Shown here piece by piece: positions 58,711 to 64,000 of a stretch of 64,000 nucleotides of DNA. The translations under genes and the position numbers were made by a program. Below the pieces are notes generated by a model, which searched no databases, was not told the DNA's origin, and saw nothing but the letters and a program-made list of their open reading frames with translations. Numbering within the stretch: the stretch's first letter is position 1; every line of letters starts with the position of its first letter. Source of the stretch: M2408 sp040386975 (GTDB lineage: Bacteria > Bacteroidota > Bacteroidia > Flavobacteriales_D > Crocinitomicaceae); the NCBI GenBank assembly GCA_040386975.1, contig JAZKEO010000006.1:244449-308448 (forward strand). The letters are read 5' to 3'.

Positions 58711-59832
58711 ATGGCTGGAATTTATATCCACATTCCCTTTTGTAAGCAAAAATGTACCTACTGCGATTTTCATTTCAGTACCAATTTTTCGACTTACAGA
58801 ACCAATATGTTGGATTGTATGTTGAAAGAGCTGGAACTTAGAAGTGTAGAATTAAAAGATGAGCAAATTGAAACCATTTATTTTGGAGGAGGAACACCAA
58901 GCTTATTAAATTCAACTGAGATTTTAGCTTTTATTGAAAAAGTTAAATCCTTACATCAAGTTTCCAAAACTGCTGAAATTACTTTAGAAGCAAATCCAGA
59001 TGATATTTCTCAAAGCTCAATTTTAGAGTGGAAAAATGCTGGAATCAATCGCTTGAGTATCGGAATACAATCGTTTGACAACGAAGATTTAACTTGGATG
59101 AATCGTGCTCACAACTCTGATGAAAGTTTGAAAGCGGTGAAAATTTGTCAAGAAGCAGGAATTTCAAACATCAGCATCGATTTGATTTACGGTTTACCAA
59201 ATATGGATGTGAATCGTTGGGAAAAGCAATTGAATTTGGCTATTTCCTTAAATGTTTCGCATATTTCAGCTTATTGTTTGACGGTGGAAGAAAAAACGGC
59301 TTTACATAAATTGGTAGAGACTAAAAAGATTCTTCCCGCTGAAAACGAACTCCAAGCCTTACATTTTGAGCTTTTACAGAAGAAATTAAAAGAAGCTGAT
59401 TTTATTCAGTATGAAATCTCAAATTTTGGTAAAGAAGGTTTTTTCTCCAAACACAACAGTTCATATTGGAAAGGGGAGAAATATCAAGGAATCGGACCAT
59501 CAGCACATTCTTTTGATAGAAAAACGCGCTCCTGGAATATCGCAAATAATCCAGTTTACATAAAAAAAATAAGTGAAAATATATTGCCTTCGGAAATAGA
59601 AATCTTATCAAACAAAGATTTTTTTAATGAAATGCTTTTGATTGGTTTGAGAACAATTTGGGGAGTTTCACTCGATAAATTAAATGAAATTGAGCCACCT
59701 TCAGCTATATTTACTTCGAAAATCAATAAATTATTAAGCGAAAATAAAGCCGAGATTAAAAATCAACAGTTGATTCTGAATTCAAATGGAATGTTATTCG
59801 CTGATTCAATCGCACAAGATTTGTTTTTGTAA
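58711..59832 (+). CDS. hemW: radical SAM haem chaperone HemW
   Basis: A 373-residue HemN-like protein. The radical-SAM cluster is C11-x3-C15-x2-C18 (PFCKQKCTYCDF). The fourth position of true HemN is Phe here, the mark of HemW, which binds and hands over haem rather than oxidising coproporphyrinogen. The YFGGGTPSLL, GIQSFDNEDL and SIDLIYGLP segments are typical. ATG 58711 gives the canonical MAGIYIHIPFC start; a GTG at 58693 in frame is unlikely. Haem enzymes hemA, C, D and H are also in the window. Confidence 0.93.
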   Translation: MAGIYIHIPFCKQKCTYCDFHFSTNFSTYRTNMLDCMLKELELRSVELKDEQIETIYFGGGTPSLLNSTEILAFIEKVKSLHQVSKTAEITLEANPDDISQSSILEWKNAGINRLSIGIQSFDNEDLTWMNRAHNSDESLKAVKICQEAGISNISIDLIYGLPNMDVNRWEKQLNLAISLNVSHISAYCLTVEEKTALHKLVETKKILPAENELQALHFELLQKKLKEADFIQYEISNFGKEGFFSKHNSSYWKGEKYQGIGPSAHSFDRKTRSWNIANNPVYIKKISENILPSEIEILSNKDFFNEMLLIGLRTIWGVSLDKLNEIEPPSAIFTSKINKLLSENKAEIKNQQLILNSNGMLFADSIAQDLFL

Positions 59833-59845
59833 TCAAATACTTTCG

Positions 59846-59942
59846 AAAACTTTGCGTTAGTTTTAATATACGGCTTTGTTTCCAAAAAACTTTGCGAGTT
59901 TAGCGCTTTGCTTTGCTTGTCTTTGCGATACAAAAAAGAAAC
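59846..59942. repeat. CTTTGCG-rich intergenic stretch
   Basis: The word AAACTTTGCG occurs twice (near 59855 and 59892), followed by TTTAGCGCTTTGC and CTTTGCG. It lies between hemW and the PhoH-like gene; this simple word repeat has no coding frame. Confidence 0.5.
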
Positions 59943-60049
59943 ATTATCTTACTATTAATTAACATTTCACTATTCATAAACTTTTTGGAACAATTTTAGA
60001 TGCATACATTTTAAGTTTAACTTAGAAAAAATTACTAACACTTTTCATC

Positions 60050-61375
60050 ATGTCCAAAACTCCAATTACCTACGTTTTAGATACGTCGGTTTTATTACAC
60101 GATCATCAATCTTTGTTGACATTTCAAAAAAACAATGTTGCCATTCCAATCACGGTGTTGGAGGAATTGGATAATTTTAAAATTGGTAATGATACCAAAA
60201 ACTTCTCGGCGAGAGAAATCATTCGTTTTATTGACCGACTTATCGGAAATGAAAGTTTACACGAATGGATTAAACTTGGACCAGATTTAGGTAAATTTAA
60301 AATTGTGTTAGATCATTCTCCAGTTCAATTGAACGCCGAATATATCTTTTCTGTTGGGAAAAATGACCATAAAATCATCAATGCTGGTTTAGCTTTAAAG
60401 GAAGCGAATCCAAAAGGTGAGGTGATTTTGGTTACAAAAGATATTAATTTACGTATCAAAGCTAAAGCGCTTGGTTTGAAATCTCAGGATTATGAAACAG
60501 GGAAGGTTGAAACGGATAAAATCGAAGATACATCTTATTCAAATATTGATGATGTTGATGCAGAAGTAATTCGTGAACTTTTCACCAAAGAAAGCATTGC
60601 TGAAAATGGAATTTTAGGCAAGAAAAAAGTTGCAAATGGATACTACATCTTACGAAACGGGAAAGCATCAAGTTTAGCTTATTACAATCAAGATAAGGAT
60701 ACCATTGAACGCGTAGATAAATCTTTTGTGTATGGAATTAAAGCTAAAAATGCAGAACAAGCTTTTGCCGTTCACGCACTTTTAAATCCAGACATTAAAT
60801 TGGTGGCTCTTCAAGGTGTCGCTGGAACAGGAAAAACTTTGTTGGCATTAGCGAGTGCTTTGGAACAACATCAACAATATCAGCAAATTATTTTGGCTCG
60901 ACCAATTATTCCACTTTCAAATAAAGAAATTGGATTTTTACCAGGTGATGCAAACGACAAAATTGGACCATATATGGAACCACTTTGGGATAATCTCAAA
61001 TTTATTAAATCACAATTTGGTGAAAATGAGAAAAAACGCAAAGTTTTGGATGAAATGGAACAACAAGGAAAATTAATCATTACTCCTTTGGCTTTTATTC
61101 GTGGAAGAAGTTTGTCAAATATCTTGTTTATTGTCGATGAAGCACAAAACCTTACGCCTCACGAGATAAAAACAATCATCACACGAGCAGGTGAAAACAC
61201 CAAAATCATTTTTACGGGTGATGTCCGCCAAATTGATACTCCGTATTTGGATGAACATTCTTGTGGTTTGGCTTATTTGATTGACCGTTTGAAAAATCAA
61301 GCACTTTTTGCTCAAATAAAACTTGAAAAAGGAGAACGTTCTGAGTTGGCGAATTTGGCTAATGATTTGTTGTGA
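60050..61375 (+). CDS. PhoH-like protein with PIN domain (PhoH2/YlaK type)
   Basis: A 441-residue protein with two parts. Residues about 1-150 form a PIN ribonuclease domain (VLDTSVLLHDHQ with the first acidic residue, VLEELDNFK with a second, then further Asp). Residues about 230-441 form the PhoH ATPase with Walker A GVAGTGKTLLA near 258-268 and Walker B LFIVDEAQNLT near 360. PhoH2-type proteins are reported to unwind and cut RNA. The gene is monocistronic; the SEC-C gene begins 110 bp later. Confidence 0.93.
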   Translation: MSKTPITYVLDTSVLLHDHQSLLTFQKNNVAIPITVLEELDNFKIGNDTKNFSAREIIRFIDRLIGNESLHEWIKLGPDLGKFKIVLDHSPVQLNAEYIFSVGKNDHKIINAGLALKEANPKGEVILVTKDINLRIKAKALGLKSQDYETGKVETDKIEDTSYSNIDDVDAEVIRELFTKESIAENGILGKKKVANGYYILRNGKASSLAYYNQDKDTIERVDKSFVYGIKAKNAEQAFAVHALLNPDIKLVALQGVAGTGKTLLALASALEQHQQYQQIILARPIIPLSNKEIGFLPGDANDKIGPYMEPLWDNLKFIKSQFGENEKKRKVLDEMEQQGKLIITPLAFIRGRSLSNILFIVDEAQNLTPHEIKTIITRAGENTKIIFTGDVRQIDTPYLDEHSCGLAYLIDRLKNQALFAQIKLEKGERSELANLANDLL

Positions 61376-61485
61376 AAAAGGAAGTGTTGAGCATTATAAT
61401 TGCACTATATAAGAGCAAAATAATTGAAAAATGCGTTTCAATTTTGTTATTTATGCTTTGTAACTTTACTAATTAATTAACAGTT

Positions 61486-62135
61486 ATGTATGCAAATATA
61501 GAAACTCCAGAAGTAACTGACCCGCATGTCCAAAAATTGATATGCTTTATTGATTCTGACTTCGAATTAATAAAGCTAAAAATTGAGCCTGAATATTTTG
61601 CTAGAGAGTTAGATTGCATTGGAGCAGTTAGAGAAAAGGTAAAAAGAGATGGTGGAAATATTGTTTTCGGCTGGCAAATATGGAAAAATGACTACTTAGT
61701 AGAGGCAGAATTTCATGCAGTCTGGAAACTCCTGATGGAACAGAATTAAAAGACGTAACACCCAAATCTCATCCAAGTATTACTCATATTTTATTTCTTG
61801 AAGATGTCAACGCTAAATATGAGGAGAGAGCTATTGACAGTAAGCGATTAAATATTTCTGGAAATGAACTCGCAGACCATTTAATTGCTGTAAATAAGGC
61901 TGATTTTAGATTGAAAAACCGTGGAGATAAAGCATTCCTTCACGATGAAGAATTTCTTAATTCTTTAACTTTTGAAGAAAGAAAAATTCTTGAGGACTTA
62001 ATGGTTTTTAAAAATAATCTAAGTTATATGTTGGAGAATGGTGATAATTTATCAAGTACTTGTTATTGTGGTAGTCAGAGAAAATATAAAAATTGTCATG
62101 GTAAAGATTTTTTAAAAAGAATTAACCGTCTATAA
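61486..62135 (+). pseudogene. SEC-C motif protein, broken by one frameshift
   Basis: Two frames form one protein. Frame 1 (61486-61749) reads to EAEFHAVW, then derails. The other frame is open from 61725 and continues as ETPDGTELKDVTPKSHPS to 62135, ending with the SEC-C zinc motif CYCGSQRKYKNCHG. Reading the junction as VWETPDG, the expected phrase, needs one extra base near 61724-61725 (one G in the GG run). Intact, it would be about 216 residues. SEC-C is a zinc-binding C-terminal tag found on SecA and on many small proteins. The defect is either real or a sequencing error; no slippery heptamer is present. Confidence 0.75.
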
Positions 62136-62198
62136 AGAACTCAGCTACCACCCATATCTAGCGTAGGAATCTTTCGTGAGGTAAATAAGTATTCTAAT

Positions 62199-62996
62199 TT
62201 AGAAAACACTAATTCGTTCACTATAAAAAGTATTTTCTGATTTACAATTTAAGATATAGATTCCAGTTTTTAAACTTAATATATCAATTGTCGTTTTTTC
62301 TGAATCGAAGTAATTTTTGAGAATAATTTTACCACTTAAATCGAGAATTTGAAGTTCAACTTGTTCTTGGTTTTCATCAAGTTCAATGATAATGGTTTTT
62401 TCACTAGCATAATAGATCTTGAATTTTTCTTTTTCAACTTCAATAGAAGAAGCAAGATTGTCACAGGTAGAAACATGATTGTATAAATCTGTTGCTGTTT
62501 GTGTTCCAATTACTGTTATTGTTCTATCAGGACAAATAGCGTAAATTAATGGGTAATAATTTACAGCATAATTCAATTTAATTTGACTTAAATCATTCCC
62601 TTCAGGGTTTAAAAAGGGATAATTTGATCCTTCAAGCCAATTTCCTTGGGTTACACCACTTATCCCTTGGAATTCATTTACACCGTTATTTGCATCTAAT
62701 TCAATCGCTAAAATACGAATATCATCTGAACTTGTTCCAATCCCATGCTCGTTGTTTAAATCCCTTAAAGCATGTGTATTGTGGTAAGCCCAACAGTAAG
62801 GGCAATGACAGGCAAAAAAATCAATGTAAACCGTTTTCCCTTGGTCTAAATAGGAATACAAATTTTGCTGGTTTCCATCTAAATCATTTAAAGTGAAATT
62901 AGGAGCAACACTTCCATTTGAAAGTTGAGAAAAACAAGGAAAAGAATAAAAAAAGATTGCTACTGAAGCAATTAAGATTAAAATAAAATTTTTCAT
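62199..62996 (-). CDS. redoxin (TlpA-like) with T9SS sorting domain
   Basis: A 265-residue secreted protein. ATG 62996 yields the signal peptide MKNFILILIASVAIFFYS...CFSQ; the in-frame Met at 63017 lies further out. Residues about 30-180 are a thioredoxin/redoxin domain with CPYC (C65/C68, and an extra C63). The last 75 residues are a type A T9SS sorting domain (VELQILDLSGKIIL, LKTGIYILNCKSENTFYSERISVF). It probably acts on the cell surface as an oxidoreductase of secreted proteins. Confidence 0.9.
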   Translation of the reverse strand: MKNFILILIASVAIFFYSFPCFSQLSNGSVAPNFTLNDLDGNQQNLYSYLDQGKTVYIDFFACHCPYCWAYHNTHALRDLNNEHGIGTSSDDIRILAIELDANNGVNEFQGISGVTQGNWLEGSNYPFLNPEGNDLSQIKLNYAVNYYPLIYAICPDRTITVIGTQTATDLYNHVSTCDNLASSIEVEKEKFKIYYASEKTIIIELDENQEQVELQILDLSGKIILKNYFDSEKTTIDILSLKTGIYILNCKSENTFYSERISVF

Positions 62997-63010
62997 AACG
63001 TTTATTTTGA

Positions 63011-63049
63011 AAACCATTTTTAATTACGATTACAAATTAAAAACGGTTT
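63011..63049 (-). other. 15-bp inverted repeat in the redoxin leader
   Basis: AAACCATTTTTAATT and AATTAAAAACGGTTT pair with one wobble around a nine-base loop. It sits between the -7 box (63051-63058) and the redoxin start, and also follows the aldehyde dehydrogenase gene, so it could be a terminator or a leader hairpin. Confidence 0.5.
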
Positions 63050-63050
63050 C

Positions 63051-63058
63051 CAAAAATA
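63051..63058 (-). promoter_or_regulatory. -7 box of the redoxin promoter
   Basis: The minus strand reads TATTTTTG (TAnnTTTG), 54 bp before ATG 62996. Confidence 0.45.
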
Positions 63059-63074
63059 AATTTTTCTTAATTTT

Positions 63075-63944
63075 TTAATAAGAAGAAGTACTTCCACCAA
63101 TATTTTCAATTGGATGCCAAGTTGTTTTTACTTCTTGGAAATCAGCTATTAAATAAGGATTTTCTTTCGTTTTAGTATCAAAACGTTTTACACGCTTCAC
63201 GCTGTCAGTCCCTAATTCTTTTAATTTGTAAAAATTTGCATCAATTGAACCACCATATAAAACAGCGTTTATATCCATGTGAGTTCCAAAATGTTCCAAC
63301 AATTCACTTTCTTTTCCAGTCAAAATATTTACGATTCCTCCAGGAACATCTGATGAATTTAATACTTCCGCAAAAGTCACAGCACACAAAGGTAATTTTT
63401 CAGAAGCTAAAACAACAACTGTATTTCCACCAGTAATTATTGGAATAATCGTTGAAACTAAACCAATCAAGGAAGAATCTTGCGGCGCGATAACACCCAC
63501 AACTCCCATTGATTCTTGAGCAGAAAAATTAAAATGTGAACTTGCAACTGGGTTTACAGAACTAAATATTTGTTGGTATTTGTCCGCCCAACCGCAATAG
63601 TAAACGATTAAATCGATTGCATCATTTACTTCTTTCTCAGCACTTGCTTTTGTTGAACCTTGCTTGATTAATTCCTCTACAAATTGCGCTCTTCTTCCTT
63701 CAAGCATTTCAGCGATACGGTACAAAATTTGTCCACGATTAAAAGCTGCACGTTCAGCCCAGCCTCCAAAAGCTTTTCGAGCTGCAACAACTGCATTTCT
63801 TAAATCTTTTCTAGAAGACAAACAAACGTTAGCTAAGGCTTCGCCTTTTGCGTTTTTCGGGTCGTAATACCTTCCAGATTCAGTTCTTGGAAATTGTCCG
63901 CCGATGTATATTTTATATGTTTTCAAAATTTCTAATCTTTCCAT
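63075..63944 (-). CDS. aldehyde dehydrogenase family protein lacking the catalytic domain
   Basis: A 289-residue protein whose first 230 residues match the NAD-binding part of aldehyde dehydrogenases (KIYIGGQFPRTESGRYYDP, AFGGWAERAAFNRGQILYRI, ESMGVVGVIAPQDSSLIGLVS, GNTVVVLASEKLPL, DVPGGIVNILTG). The usual catalytic domain with the Cys nucleophile and GQ-C motif is absent. Instead, a short tail (RVKRFDTKTKENPYLIADFQEVKTTWHP) ends naturally. Such half-size members occur next to full-length ALDH genes in Bacteroidota and Actinobacteria, probably as a heteromeric partner. The full-length gene would lie beyond the right edge. Confidence 0.83.
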   Translation of the reverse strand: MERLEILKTYKIYIGGQFPRTESGRYYDPKNAKGEALANVCLSSRKDLRNAVVAARKAFGGWAERAAFNRGQILYRIAEMLEGRRAQFVEELIKQGSTKASAEKEVNDAIDLIVYYCGWADKYQQIFSSVNPVASSHFNFSAQESMGVVGVIAPQDSSLIGLVSTIIPIITGGNTVVVLASEKLPLCAVTFAEVLNSSDVPGGIVNILTGKESELLEHFGTHMDINAVLYGGSIDANFYKLKELGTDSVKRVKRFDTKTKENPYLIADFQEVKTTWHPIENIGGSTSSY

Positions 63945-63985
63945 TTTATTAATTTTATTTTAAAATCATGATGAAAATCAATAAT

Positions 63986-64000
63986 GTAGAGGCGTAGCAT
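63986..64000. repeat. Half of a probable palindromic repeat at the window edge
   Basis: TAGAGGCGTAGCAT has the form of one arm of a GC-rich palindrome of the same kind as 45222-45273. The other arm would lie past the edge. Confidence 0.35.

Noticed and set aside
61723..61731. Programmed -1 frameshift in the SEC-C gene
   Set aside because: No slippery X-XXY-YYZ heptamer and no downstream pseudoknot could be seen at the junction, so mutation or sequencing error is simpler.
1..64000. CRISPR arrays, rRNA, tRNA and integrase genes
   Set aside because: No regularly spaced direct repeats, no cloverleaf-like segments with CCA-type ends and no recombinase motifs were noticed by eye. A tRNAscan or profile search would be needed to be certain.

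Overview
The window is low-GC, densely packed bacterial chromosome and reads as Bacteroidota, most likely order Flavobacteriales. Four things point there. Two proteins end in type IX secretion (T9SS) sorting domains. A GldE-like protein and several Bacteroidota-typical families (DUF1343/NamZ, DUF4476, a putative DUF6427, a putative DUF6428, a DUF4836-like protein) are present. Start codons are rarely preceded by Shine-Dalgarno sequences. Many genes instead carry the Bacteroidota promoter box TAnnTTTG. A 10-N assembly gap and two single-base frameshifts suggest a draft assembly. No phage, insertion sequence, CRISPR array, rRNA or tRNA gene was recognised.

Layout. 0-6 kb: odhB, a hypothetical exported protein, ahcY, purE, a gamma-carbonic-anhydrase-like protein and an AI-2E family permease. 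6-14 kb: namZ-like muramidase divergent from an FtsX/LolE-like permease, a DUF6427-like membrane protein, purQ-purD, a MITE-like element and gldE. 14-17 kb: hemA-hemC-hemD. 17-28 kb: a frameshifted T9SS cargo gene, a padR-pspC pair, envelope proteins of unknown function, an S9 peptidase and a DUF4476 protein. 28-32 kb: a compact three-gene operon (fatty acid hydroxylase, a ketoacyl synthase III fused to a haem-oxygenase-like di-iron oxidase, and an unknown protein). 32-41 kb: tricorn-like protease, mgtE, a cation/proton antiporter split by the gap, aspartate kinase and gatC. 41-48 kb: recO, a peptide-binding lipoprotein, pdxJ, an arsenic-type operon (arsR, DUF6428-like, a 42-residue ORF, arsC), rlmB and an OsmC protein. 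48-64 kb: lipA-lpdA-hemH, an M42 peptidase, a DUF255 thioredoxin-like protein, metG, a MORN-repeat lipoprotein, hemW, a PhoH-like protein, a frameshifted SEC-C gene, a redoxin with T9SS tail and a half-length aldehyde dehydrogenase.

How the genes fit together. lipA, odhB and lpdA supply lipoylation, E2 and E3 for 2-oxoacid dehydrogenases. hemA, hemC, hemD, hemH and hemW cover both ends of haem synthesis and haem trafficking. purE, purQ and purD are purine steps. ahcY belongs to the methyl cycle.

The two strongest observations are the 28.3-31.8 kb operon, which looks like an uncharacterised lipid-modifying pathway, and several families of intergenic repeats. Within each repeat family the unpaired or loop bases are constant while the stems differ yet stay complementary. 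These repeats sit mostly at gene ends.
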